Source: an uncultured Prevotella sp.
GTDB lineage: Bacteria; Bacteroidota; Bacteroidia; Bacteroidales; Bacteroidaceae
Assembly (NCBI GenBank): GCA_900543585.1
Contig: UQRP01000027.1
Location: 1 to 36,868 of the forward strand
DNA: 36,868 bases
Reading direction: 5' to 3'
Each line of letters opens with the position of its first letter. Within the stretch, counting starts at the first letter, position 1. A program made the position numbers and the translations under genes. Of this stretch, positions 25,267 to 34,457 are shown in pieces. Below the pieces are notes generated by a model that saw nothing but the letters and a program-made list of their open reading frames with translations, was not told where the DNA came from and made no database searches.

Positions 25267-25839
25267 GTGAAGCATCTGTATATCATAGCAGGCTGTAATG
25301 GGGCGGGCAAGACCACTGCTTCAATGACTATTTTGCCAAAAAGTCTTTTGGTAAAAGAATTTGTTAATGCGGATGAAATAGCGAAAGGGCTTTCTCCTTT
25401 CAATCCAGAAGGTGTAGCCATAGAGGCTGGTAGACTTATGTTGGAACGAATAAAATATCTTTTAAGTAAAGGAGAATCCTTTTCTATAGAAACGACATTA
25501 GCAACACGTTCATATGTAAGCCTTGTCAGAGAAGCTTCGAAATTGGGTTACTTAGTTCATTTAATCTACTTTTGGTTGAACTCTCCACAATTGGCAGTTA
25601 ATCGTGTGGCGGAACGAGTAAGCAAAGGCGGTCATAATATTCCTTACGATGTCATCTTGCGAAGATATTCCAAAGGGATAGACAACCTTTTCAAATTGTT
25701 TATGAATGAAGTTGACATATGGGTGATATACGATAACAGCCAATCTCAACGAGAGAGGGTAGCCTTTGGAGGTAGGTCCATAGAGACAAAGATAAACGAT
25801 ATAAATAAATATAAAATAATTAAGGGCTATGTCAAATAA
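25267..25839 (+). CDS. Zeta-toxin-type P-loop kinase
   Basis: 190 residues with GTG start. The N-terminus MKHLYIIAGCNGAGKTT holds the Walker A motif at residues 9-17, followed by a VNADEIAKGLSPFNPE segment (33-48) and SIETTLATRSYV (73-84), the layout of zeta-toxin/AAA_33 proteins. Zeta toxins phosphorylate UDP-N-acetylglucosamine or other metabolites and stop growth; which substrate this one uses cannot be read. A GTG start is accepted because a TAA closes the frame seven codons upstream and the P-loop begins at once. Base composition is much richer in A and T than the flanking genes, suggesting transfer. The end overlaps the next gene by 11 bases. Confidence 0.8.
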   Translation: MKHLYIIAGCNGAGKTTASMTILPKSLLVKEFVNADEIAKGLSPFNPEGVAIEAGRLMLERIKYLLSKGESFSIETTLATRSYVSLVREASKLGYLVHLIYFWLNSPQLAVNRVAERVSKGGHNIPYDVILRRYSKGIDNLFKLFMNEVDIWVIYDNSQSQRERVAFGGRSIETKINDINKYKIIKGYVK

Positions 25840-26008
25840 AGAAATTGATGCATTTATCAAGAAATTAGATGAGGGATTGGCAATGGCCGAGGAAGAGATG
25901 CTCCGTGACAAGGCTTCACGAGGTGAATCTATTGTATATTCTGATTCAAAAGGTAATATTAAGCATGCTTTAGCAAGCGATGTGTTAGCAGGGCATATCA
26001 AGCCTTGA
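25829..26008 (+). CDS. Small acidic partner of the zeta-type kinase, probable antitoxin
   Basis: 59 residues, starting at an ATG that overlaps the last 11 bases of the kinase gene in another frame. It begins MSNKEIDAFIKKLDEGLAMA, is charged and likely helical for its first 35 residues, and ends LASDVLAGHIKP. The overlap implies coupled translation, as in toxin-antitoxin pairs. I do not recognise a named family; the antitoxin role is inferred from position, size and the partner. The gene order (toxin first) is opposite to classical epsilon-zeta. The base composition is as AT-rich as the kinase gene. Confidence 0.65.
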   Translation: MSNKEIDAFIKKLDEGLAMAEEEMLRDKASRGESIVYSDSKGNIKHALASDVLAGHIKP

Positions 26009-26018
26009 CGGTACACAC

Positions 26019-26064
26019 AAAAAAGCGTGGCAAATGCACGGAACTACATTGCATTTGCCACGCT
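26019..26064 (-). terminator. Intrinsic terminator of the suf operon
   Basis: A perfect 15-base-pair stem (arms 26024-26038 and 26050-26064, AGCGTGGCAAATGCA and its complement) with an 11-base loop. On the minus strand it is followed by TTTTTT, so it ends sufS. It also lies just after the small antitoxin gene on the plus strand and may help insulate the two units. Confidence 0.9.
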
Positions 26065-26091
26065 CTATGGTTATATCAACCTAAAAGACAA

Positions 26092-27354
26092 TCAAAACAT
26101 CTTTCTGACACGCTCAATGCCATCGGCAAGGATGTCTATCTCCTCTTTGGTGTTATATAGCGCGAAGGAGGCACGGACGGTGCCGAGGACACCTAACCGG
26201 TCCATCAGCGGCTGAGCGCAATGGTGACCGGTGCGCACGGCAATGCCGAGCTGGTCGAGCAGAGTGCCCATGTCCATATGATGGATTTGTCCGACATTAA
26301 AACTCACCACTGCATCATGAGAGTTGGCAGCGGGGAGAGGAGCTTTCTGAGAAGCCGATGACGATAGGGATGCCGTCGGACCATAGATTTTCATGCCTTC
26401 TATCTTGCCGAGCCGCTCAATGGCGTACTTTGTGAGCTCCTGCTCGTGGGCTTCGATATTCTCCAAGCCGAGGGACTCCATGTAGTTGATGGCTGTGGCA
26501 AGTCCGTGAGAAGCGATATAGTCGGGCGTACCGGCCTCAAACTTCAAAGGTGGTTGCTCGAAGGTTGTCTTCTCGAAGCTGACATGCTCTATCATCTCGC
26601 CACCACCCTGATAAGGCGGCAGCTTCTCCAGCCACTCTTCCTTGCCATAGAGAACGCCAATACCTGTGGGGCCGTACATCTTATGGCCGCTGAAAACCAG
26701 GAAGTCACAGTCCAATTTCTGCACGTCGATAGCGAAGTGCGGAGCACTCTGTGCACCGTCGACCATGACAGGAACATCGTGGGCATGGGCTATCTTGATA
26801 ATTTCCGCTACCGGGTTGACGGTGCCGAGGACATTGCTCACATGGGCCACGCTGACCATCTTGGTCTTCTCATTGAACAATTTCTTGTAAGCCTCTATGT
26901 CAAGGACTCCATCGTCGCTCATGGGGATGACGCGCAGTTTGATGCCTCGCTGCATGGCCGCCAACTGCCAGGGCACAATGTTGGAGTGGTGCTCCATGAC
27001 GGAGACGATGACCTCATCGCCCGCCTGCATGAAAGCATGGCTGAAAGTAGCCGCCACGAGGTTCAACCCTTCCGTGGTGCCGCGTGTGAAGACGATCTCT
27101 GTCGTACGCTTAGCGTTGATAAACTTGCGCACCGTCTCCCGCGCCTGCTCATGGAGCTCCGTAGCCTGCACACTGAGGTAGTGGACACCACGGTGCACGT
27201 TGGCATTGGCGTTGAGATACTCCTCGCGCATAGCGTCAAGGACGCACAGCGGCTTCTGGGTCGTGGCCGCATTGTCGAGATACACCAACGGCTTGCCATT
27301 AACCTGACGGCTCAGTATCGGGAAATCCGCTCTTACCTTATTGATATCGTACAT
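26092..27354 (-). CDS. sufS: Cysteine desulfurase SufS
   Basis: 420 residues. It takes sulfur from cysteine to form a persulfide for Fe-S cluster assembly, with PLP as cofactor. The PLP lysine is K225 in SGHKMYGP and the catalytic cysteine is C379 in RTGHHCAQP, typical of class II (SufS/CsdA) enzymes. A Ser/Ala-rich stretch of roughly 15 residues near 328-345 (TASLSSSASQ) looks like a loop extension compared with typical SufS. No sufE is in the window, so its sulfur-acceptor partner is elsewhere or different. It is the last gene of the sufB-C-D-S unit, 75 bases after sufD. Confidence 0.95.
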   Translation of the reverse strand: MYDINKVRADFPILSRQVNGKPLVYLDNAATTQKPLCVLDAMREEYLNANANVHRGVHYLSVQATELHEQARETVRKFINAKRTTEIVFTRGTTEGLNLVAATFSHAFMQAGDEVIVSVMEHHSNIVPWQLAAMQRGIKLRVIPMSDDGVLDIEAYKKLFNEKTKMVSVAHVSNVLGTVNPVAEIIKIAHAHDVPVMVDGAQSAPHFAIDVQKLDCDFLVFSGHKMYGPTGIGVLYGKEEWLEKLPPYQGGGEMIEHVSFEKTTFEQPPLKFEAGTPDYIASHGLATAINYMESLGLENIEAHEQELTKYAIERLGKIEGMKIYGPTASLSSSASQKAPLPAANSHDAVVSFNVGQIHHMDMGTLLDQLGIAVRTGHHCAQPLMDRLGVLGTVRASFALYNTKEEIDILADGIERVRKMF

Positions 27355-27429
27355 AATAATGGATTTTAATGAGGGAATGTGGGAATGTGAAAAAGGCGAG
27401 CGGCCAGTTGTCGGCCGCTCCCCCCTACC

Positions 27430-28773
27430 CTATTTACAGATACGGCAGTTGCTGCAGCGTCCGAACTCTCCCCGGAAGCGCTTCTCCACGAGCTGATGCA
27501 GGCGGTCGCGCAACGGCTCCAACTTTATCTGGTCGACGACCTCATCGATGAAGGCAAACTCCAACAGGAGCTTGGCTTCATGCTCGTCAATACCACGCTG
27601 CTGCATGTAGAAGAGTGCAGCATCGTTGAGCTGACCCACGGTAGAGCCATGCGAGCACTTCACATCGTCGGCATAGATTTCCAGCATCGGCTGGGTGTAC
27701 ATCCGCGCCTGCTTTGTCATGACAAGGTTCTGGTTGCGCTCGTCCGACTCCGTTTTCTGTGCACCATGACGCACGAGGACACGACCGGCGAAAGCACCGG
27801 TGGCCTTGTCGTCCAACACATATTTGTAAAGCTCATGAGAGTTGCAATGTGGCACCTGATGGTCGATGAGCGTGTTGTTGTCAACATGCTGGCTCTTGTC
27901 AGCGATGACGCAGCCATTGCACCAGCACTCAGCACCCTCACCCTTGAAGACAAGGTCAAGCTTATTGCGCGTGATACCATTCTGTAAAGTCAGCACATTG
28001 TGGTTGACACGGCTGTTAGCTTCCTGGGAGATATAGACATTGCTGACACGCGTATTCTTGTCGTGTGTCTCCTCCAAGCAGTAGAGGTCAAGGCTGGCAT
28101 TCTCACCAACATAAGCCTCGATGACCTGTGTGCCGAGGAAGTTGCGGTCGTCGGCAGAGTCGTCGCAGAAGAGCAGCTTGGCCTCGGCGCCCTCGTCCAT
28201 GACGATGAGTACCCGACGGTTGACCATCAGGTCGACATCAGAACGCAGGATGTTGACAACCTGGATAGCACGCTCCACCCTGACATTCTTCGGCACATGG
28301 ATGAAGAGACCATCCTGGGCCAGCATGGTGTTGAGCGCCGTGACGGCATCCTCACCACTCTTGGCTATCTTCCCATAATATTTGGCTATCACTTCCGGCT
28401 GCTGCTCAGCAGCCTCTTTCAGGCTCATCACCTCCACGCCCTCAGGCAGTCCGGCCTTGGGCAGCGCCTTCTTATAGAAGGTGTCGTTGACAACGAAATA
28501 TAACGAAGTGGAGAGGTTAGGGACATCACAGCTGAAGACGTTGTAGGGATTAACCGGAATCTCTATGCGGTTGATGTTCAAACCGTAGTCTGGAGCAAAG
28601 AGCTTGTCCATGTCGGTATACTTATACCGCTCCACTTTCCGCGACGGGAATCCCTGTCGTTTAAAGTCTTCGAAAGCCTCGTCGCGGACAGCGTTGAGCA
28701 CCTGGGCAGAATGGCTGTCTATGGCCTGGCGCTGCGTCTCGAAGAGGTCTATATATTGTTTCTCACTTGACAT
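27430..28773 (-). CDS. sufD: Fe-S cluster assembly protein SufD
   Basis: 447 residues, normal length. It forms the SufBC2D scaffold complex with SufB and SufC. The family core with RMYTQPMLEIYADDVKCSHG, STVGQLN and LLLEFAFIDEV is present in the C-terminal third. The protein ends with a Cys cluster, FGRCSNCRICK (CxxCxxC), which could bind metal or be structural. It starts 54 bases after sufC ends and has the same strand and spacing style as the other suf genes. Confidence 0.95.
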   Translation of the reverse strand: MSSEKQYIDLFETQRQAIDSHSAQVLNAVRDEAFEDFKRQGFPSRKVERYKYTDMDKLFAPDYGLNINRIEIPVNPYNVFSCDVPNLSTSLYFVVNDTFYKKALPKAGLPEGVEVMSLKEAAEQQPEVIAKYYGKIAKSGEDAVTALNTMLAQDGLFIHVPKNVRVERAIQVVNILRSDVDLMVNRRVLIVMDEGAEAKLLFCDDSADDRNFLGTQVIEAYVGENASLDLYCLEETHDKNTRVSNVYISQEANSRVNHNVLTLQNGITRNKLDLVFKGEGAECWCNGCVIADKSQHVDNNTLIDHQVPHCNSHELYKYVLDDKATGAFAGRVLVRHGAQKTESDERNQNLVMTKQARMYTQPMLEIYADDVKCSHGSTVGQLNDAALFYMQQRGIDEHEAKLLLEFAFIDEVVDQIKLEPLRDRLHQLVEKRFRGEFGRCSNCRICK

Positions 28774-28827
28774 GTTGAATTGCTTTTTGTGAACTTCGCC
28801 TGCTTAGCAGGTCAAAGTGCATAGAGA

Positions 28828-29592
<765 letters not shown>

Positions 29593-29603
29593 AATTTTTG
29601 TAG

Positions 29604-29624
29604 TTAGGAGTTAGGAGTTAGAAG
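29604..29624. repeat. Short heptamer run (TTAGGAG x2, TTAGAAG)
   Basis: Three 7-base units in the sufB-sufC gap, sharing TTAGG with the units of the array at 9153-9243 (minus-strand GGTGTTA). This looks like a member of the same family of 7-base microsatellites. Confidence 0.6.
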
Positions 29625-29683
29625 TTGCAGAGCGGCAACGTACCACTGCCCAACATTGTGATTGACGAAAGCGTTCTCTCTTA

Positions 29684-31141
29684 TTATCCTACAGTGCCTT
29701 CGAGCGATACACTGAGGAGTTTCTGTGCTTCCACGGCAAACTCCATCGGGAGCTTGTTGAGGACTTCTTTGGCGTAACCGTTGACGATAAGTCCTACGGC
29801 ATCCTCCGTGGGTATACCACGCTGGTTGCAATAGAAGAGCTGATCCTCTGAAATCTTCGATGTCGTGGCCTCATGCTCCACCACAGCGGTGTCGTTGTGG
29901 ATGTCCATATAAGGGAAGGTGTGGGCACCGCAGTCGGAGCCTAAGAGCAGAGAGTCGCAAGAGGAATAGTTGCGGGCATTCTCAGCAGAAGCAGTGGCCT
30001 TAACGAGACCACGGTAAGAATTCTGACTGTGACCGGCGGAGATACCCTTGGAGATGATGGTCGACTTCGTGTTCTTACCGATATGTATCATCTTCGTACC
30101 CGTATCAGCCTCCTGATAGTGGTTGGTGACCGCGACGCTATAGAACTCGGCCTGCGAGTTGTCACCCTTGAGGATACAGGAAGGATACTTCCACGTGATG
30201 GCAGAGCCCGTCTCGACCTGCGTCCACGAAAGTTTGGAGTTGACACCGCGGCAGTCGCCACGCTTCGTCACGAGGTTGAGGACACCACCCTTACCCTGCT
30301 CATCGCCAGGATACCAGTTCTGGACCGTGGAATATTTCACCTCAGCATTGTTCATCACCACAATCTCCACAACGGCGGCATGGAGCTGGTTCTCATCGCG
30401 CATCGGCGCCGTGCAGCCCTCCAAGTAGGAGACATAGGCATCATCGTCGGCGATGATGAGCGTGCGCTCAAACTGACCGGTGTTGCGGGCATTGATACGG
30501 AAGTAGCTACTCAGCTCCATCGGACAGCGCACACCCTTAGGGATGTAGACAAAGCTGCCATCGGAGAACACAGCGGAGTTGAGGGCTGCCGTGAAGTTGT
30601 CGGTGTAAGGCACCACACTGCCAAGATACTGTCTGACAAGGTCAGGATGATTTTTCACCGCCTCACCAATGGACGAGAAGATGATACCTTTCTCGGCAAG
30701 CTGCTTCTTGAAGGTGGTCTTGACGGACACTGAGTCCATGACGGCATCGACAGCAGTGCCGCTCAGCGCCAAACGCTCCTCAAGAGGAATGCCGAGCTTG
30801 TCGAAGGTCTTCTCCAGCTCAGGGTCTATCTCCTTGTTCTTAGGCTTCTTCGCCAGCGGGTCGGCATAGTAGGAGATGCCCTGGAAGTCGATAGGCGGTA
30901 CATGGACGTGGCCCCATGTGGGCACCGGCAACGTCAGCCAATGGCGGTAGGCCTTCAGACGGAAGTCGAGGAGCCATTCCGGCTCACCCTTCTTCTGAGA
31001 GATAAGGCGCACCACATCCTCATTGAGACCCTTGGGGATGACATCGGTGTGAACGTTGGTGGTGAAGCCGTACTCATATTTCTGGTTGGCGACATCACGC
31101 ACAAACTGATTACTCTCTTTATCTTTAAATTTTATTTCCAT
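29684..31141 (-). CDS. sufB: Fe-S cluster assembly protein SufB
   Basis: 485 residues, typical. It is the core scaffold of SufBCD. Characteristic stretches include GVRCPMELSSYFRINARNTGQFERTLI-like sequence near 208-233, NWYPGDEQGKGGVLNLVTKRG near 278-298, SCDSLLLGSDCGAHTFPYM near 398-416 and ATTSKISEDQLFYCNQRGI near 428-446. It is the first suf gene, separated from infB by 70 bases that contain a terminator-like hairpin ending 10 bases before the start codon. Confidence 0.96.
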   Translation of the reverse strand: MEIKFKDKESNQFVRDVANQKYEYGFTTNVHTDVIPKGLNEDVVRLISQKKGEPEWLLDFRLKAYRHWLTLPVPTWGHVHVPPIDFQGISYYADPLAKKPKNKEIDPELEKTFDKLGIPLEERLALSGTAVDAVMDSVSVKTTFKKQLAEKGIIFSSIGEAVKNHPDLVRQYLGSVVPYTDNFTAALNSAVFSDGSFVYIPKGVRCPMELSSYFRINARNTGQFERTLIIADDDAYVSYLEGCTAPMRDENQLHAAVVEIVVMNNAEVKYSTVQNWYPGDEQGKGGVLNLVTKRGDCRGVNSKLSWTQVETGSAITWKYPSCILKGDNSQAEFYSVAVTNHYQEADTGTKMIHIGKNTKSTIISKGISAGHSQNSYRGLVKATASAENARNYSSCDSLLLGSDCGAHTFPYMDIHNDTAVVEHEATTSKISEDQLFYCNQRGIPTEDAVGLIVNGYAKEVLNKLPMEFAVEAQKLLSVSLEGTVG

Positions 31142-31144
31142 AAT

Positions 31145-31189
31145 AAAAACAATTCAAGGTGACACGAACAAAATCCGTGCCACCTGAAT
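31145..31189 (-). terminator. Hairpin with T tract between infB and sufB, abutting the sufB start
   Basis: On the minus strand, ATTCA plus GGTGGCACG pairs with CGTGTCACC plus TGAAT (plus-strand arms 31152-31166 and 31176-31189, one bulged base, one G-U), followed by TTGTTTTTATT. It has the form of an intrinsic terminator, but the sufB ATG begins 10 bases after it. It is either a leaky terminator/attenuator or a leader hairpin for sufB. Confidence 0.7.
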
Positions 31190-31211
31190 CCTATCTGGTT
31201 AAGTTTACAAA

Positions 31212-34200
31212 CTACAGTTTCTGCTCCACCTCTATCTCGGTGAAGGTCTCCAGCACATCGCCGGCCTGTATATCGTTGAAGTTGACGAGAGAGATACCGC
31301 ACTCCAAACCTGTAGCCACCTCCTTGACGTCATCTTTATAACGTTTCAGGGCTGCAATATTGGCAGTGTGTATGACAATTCCGTCACGTACGACATGTGC
31401 CTTATCCTTTGAGTGTACCTTACCCTCGGTGACGAGACCGCCGGCCACGGTACCAACCTTGGAAATCTTGTAAACCTGCTTGACCTCAATCTCGGCGGTG
31501 ACAACCTCCTTCTTGACCTTGTCAAGCATACCGACCATAGCGGCCTTGATGTCGTCGATGGCGTCGTAGATGATGGAGTAGGTATTGATCTCCACACCCT
31601 CACGGTCGGCAAGCTTACGGGCGTCAGCGGAAGGACGCACCTGGAAGCCGACGATGATGGCATCGGAAGCGCTGGCCAGCATGACGTCGTTCTCAGAAAT
31701 CTGACCGACAGCCTTGCTGATGACGTTGACCTGCACCTTCTCGGTAGAGAGTTTGAGGAAGGAGTCGGAGAGCGCCTCGATAGAACCATCGGTATCACCC
31801 TTGACGATGATGTTGAGCTCATGGAACTCACCGCGTGCGATACGGTGTGAGATGTCGCCGAGGGTCAGACGCTTCTGCGTACGCAGACCCTGCTCACGCT
31901 GCAACTGCTCACGCTTGTTGGCGATGTCGCGGGCCTCCTGCTCCGTGTCGATGACGTGGAACTGGTCACCGGCGGTAGGAGCTCCGTTGAGACCCAAGAC
32001 GATGGCAGGCTCTGCGGGCTTGACATTGTCGATGCGCTGGTTACGCTCGTTGAAGAGTGCCTTCACGCGACCCCACGAGGTACCGGCCAAGACGATATCG
32101 CCGACATGGAGTGTACCGTTGCTCACCAAGACAGTAGAGATATATCCACGACCCTTGTCGAGACTGGACTCGATGACGGTACCCGTAGCCTTACGGTTGG
32201 GGTTGGCCTTGAGGTCGAGCATATCGGCTTCGAGGAGCACCTTGTCCATGAGGTCGTCGACCCCAAGACCCTTCTTGGCACTAATCTCCTGGCACTGATA
32301 CTTACCGCCCCACTCCTCGACGAGGAGGTTCATGTTGGCCAAATCCTCACGGATGCGGTCGGGGTTGGCACCCGGCTTATCAATCTTGTTGATGGCGAAG
32401 ACCATAGGCACACCGGCAGCCTGACAGTGGGCGATGGCCTCCTTGGTGGTAGGCATCACGCTGTCGTCGGCAGCAATGATGATGATGGCGATATCCGTCA
32501 CCTGAGCACCACGTGCACGCATGGCCGTGAAAGCCTCATGACCCGGCGTATCGAGGAATGTCACCTTGCGGCCATTCTTCAGCGTGACGCTGTAGGCACC
32601 GATATGCTGTGTGATGCCACCAGCCTCACCGGCGATGACATTGGTATTGCGGATATGGTCGAGGAGCGAAGTCTTACCATGGTCGACATGACCCATGACA
32701 GTGACGATAGGCGGACGCGGCACGAGATCGCTCTCATCGTCGGCCTCCTCGCTGACAGCCTCCTGGACATCGGCCGAGACATACTCTGTCTTGAAGCCAA
32801 ACTCCTCAGCCACCATGTTGATGGTCTCAGCGTCGAGGCGCTGGTTGATAGAAGCCATGATACCGATGCTCATCAGCGTAGAGATGACCTGTGTCACCTC
32901 CACATGCATCATGGTGGCCAGCTCGGAGACGGTCACAAACTCGGTGAGCTTCAATACCTTGCTGTCTTTCTTCTCCTGGCGGGCCTCAGCATCGAGACGC
33001 TCCTGCACAGCCTCACGCTTCTCCTTACGGTATTTAGCACCCTTCTTGTTCTGGCTCTTGCTGGTGAGGCGAGCCAGCGTCTCCTTGACCTGGCGTGCCA
33101 CATCCTCGTCGTTGACCTCAAGGGGCTTCTGCGAGCGGTTGCGGTTTTTCTTCTTCTTTCCACCGCCGTTGCCATTCTTGCTCTGCTGGTTGGCAGCGGC
33201 GTTGATGTCCACCTTATTATTATTGATGCGCTCGCGCTTTCTGCGGTTGTTGTTACCGTTATTGCCATTGCCGCCATTCTGCTGCTGGCGTGCATTGCGC
33301 TCGCGCTGGCGCTCCGAGCGCGACTTCTTCTTCGGGCGCGTGCTGGAGTTGATAGAGCTCAGGTCTATCTTGCCGAGCACGGTGACCTTCGGTGTGTTGT
33401 CGATGCGCGTCTCTGTCTTGGTGCGGAAGATTTTCGACTCTTCCTTCTTATCCTCAGAGGGCTGTGCAGCCTCAGCGACCTTCACGGCAGCCGGTTTCTG
33501 TATCGTGGGGCGTGGTGAATTCTCATGCTTCTCGGGCTGCTGAGCCTTCACCTCCTTGGCAGGCTGCTGAGCCTTCACCTCAGGCTGTGGCTTTGACTCT
33601 GCCTTAGGCTGCTGAGCCTCGGACTTAGGCTGTGGCTTCACATCAGCCTTAGGCTGGGCAGGCTCCTGCTTGGGTTGAGCGGGTGCCTGGGTCTGAGCAG
33701 GTTCCTGCTTGGGTTGAGCGGGTGCCTGGGTCTGAGCAGGTTCCTGCTTGGGCTGCACCGGCTCTGTCTTGGGCTGAGCAACCTCAGCCTTGACCTGTGC
33801 GGGCGCTGCCTTAGGCTGTGCGGGCGCTGCCTGGGGCTGTGGCGCTGCCTGCTGGCTGGCAGGCTGAGGTGCTGGCTGCGAGGCCTTCTCCACTTTGGGC
33901 TCCTCATGGCTGACGGCAGCAGCCTGAGGTTGAGGAGTAGCGGGCTTGGAAGACGCATCAGACGGACTCACCACCTTGGGCCTGCCAACAGTGCTGAGGT
34001 CTATCTTCCCTAAAGGCGTATATTTCTGATGGCCTGCAAGTTCCAGGCCACTCTCTACGCGAGTTTGCTGGTTAGAACCCTGCTTGGGACCTTTCTTCTC
34101 GGGCTTCTTGAAGAGCTGGTCTGCCCGTTCCTTGACAGCAGCATCCCTTTTGAAGGCCTCTACGAGAGCAGAGTACTGCTTTTCGTTGATCTTGAAGCTG

Positions 34201-34307
34201 GGGTCTGACTTCACCTCGCCCAGCTCAGGACGCTTCTGAAGGAATCCAACTGCCGTCTGGAGTCCGATGTTCAACTCTCGTAATGCTTTATTTAATCTAA
34301 TGGTCAT
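31212..34307 (-). CDS. infB: Translation initiation factor IF-2
   Basis: 1031 residues. The N-terminal region contains an IF2_N-type start and a long Pro/Gln/Ala/Lys-rich linker up to about residue 400. The GTPase domain with the P-loop GHVDHGKTS, DTPGHEAF and NKID follows, then domains II-IV ending EIEVEQKL. It places initiator tRNA on the 30S subunit. The linker contains a 39-base (13-residue) tandem repeat at 33661-33755 of the PKQEPAQTQAPAQ type. The gene stands third in rimP-nusA-infB. Confidence 0.97.
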   Translation of the reverse strand: MTIRLNKALRELNIGLQTAVGFLQKRPELGEVKSDPSFKINEKQYSALVEAFKRDAAVKERADQLFKKPEKKGPKQGSNQQTRVESGLELAGHQKYTPLGKIDLSTVGRPKVVSPSDASSKPATPQPQAAAVSHEEPKVEKASQPAPQPASQQAAPQPQAAPAQPKAAPAQVKAEVAQPKTEPVQPKQEPAQTQAPAQPKQEPAQTQAPAQPKQEPAQPKADVKPQPKSEAQQPKAESKPQPEVKAQQPAKEVKAQQPEKHENSPRPTIQKPAAVKVAEAAQPSEDKKEESKIFRTKTETRIDNTPKVTVLGKIDLSSINSSTRPKKKSRSERQRERNARQQQNGGNGNNGNNNRRKRERINNNKVDINAAANQQSKNGNGGGKKKKNRNRSQKPLEVNDEDVARQVKETLARLTSKSQNKKGAKYRKEKREAVQERLDAEARQEKKDSKVLKLTEFVTVSELATMMHVEVTQVISTLMSIGIMASINQRLDAETINMVAEEFGFKTEYVSADVQEAVSEEADDESDLVPRPPIVTVMGHVDHGKTSLLDHIRNTNVIAGEAGGITQHIGAYSVTLKNGRKVTFLDTPGHEAFTAMRARGAQVTDIAIIIIAADDSVMPTTKEAIAHCQAAGVPMVFAINKIDKPGANPDRIREDLANMNLLVEEWGGKYQCQEISAKKGLGVDDLMDKVLLEADMLDLKANPNRKATGTVIESSLDKGRGYISTVLVSNGTLHVGDIVLAGTSWGRVKALFNERNQRIDNVKPAEPAIVLGLNGAPTAGDQFHVIDTEQEARDIANKREQLQREQGLRTQKRLTLGDISHRIARGEFHELNIIVKGDTDGSIEALSDSFLKLSTEKVQVNVISKAVGQISENDVMLASASDAIIVGFQVRPSADARKLADREGVEINTYSIIYDAIDDIKAAMVGMLDKVKKEVVTAEIEVKQVYKISKVGTVAGGLVTEGKVHSKDKAHVVRDGIVIHTANIAALKRYKDDVKEVATGLECGISLVNFNDIQAGDVLETFTEIEVEQKL
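33661..33755. repeat. 39-base tandem repeat in the IF-2 linker
   Basis: About 2.4 copies of a 39-base unit encode PKQEPAQTQAPAQ-type repeats within the Pro/Gln/Ala-rich part of infB. The unit is divisible by three, so copy-number change would alter linker length without a frameshift. Confidence 0.75.
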
Positions 34308-34324
34308 TAATAATTATGCTGTTT

Positions 34325-34452
34325 GGTGTTAGGTGTTAAATGAATTGTCTATGCTATTGATAAGTAGTCTGGAGTTCCGAACATAGGCATTAAAGTATCA
34401 GCCACACCTGTTAAGACTGAACGTTAATGCCTATCATCCATCACCTATCACC
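34325..34452. repeat. Inverted-repeat element with heptamer ends, nusA-infB gap
   Basis: GGTGTTAGGTGTTA (34325-34338) and CATCACCTATCACC (34439-34452) form the outer, imperfectly complementary arms. Inside, ATAGGCATTAA (34383-34393) and TTAATGCCTAT (34424-34434) are perfectly complementary with a 30-base loop. The region therefore can fold into a two-tier hairpin in the leader of infB. The outer arms belong to the same heptamer family as the array at 9153-9243. Confidence 0.65.
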
Positions 34453-34457
34453 TGTTA

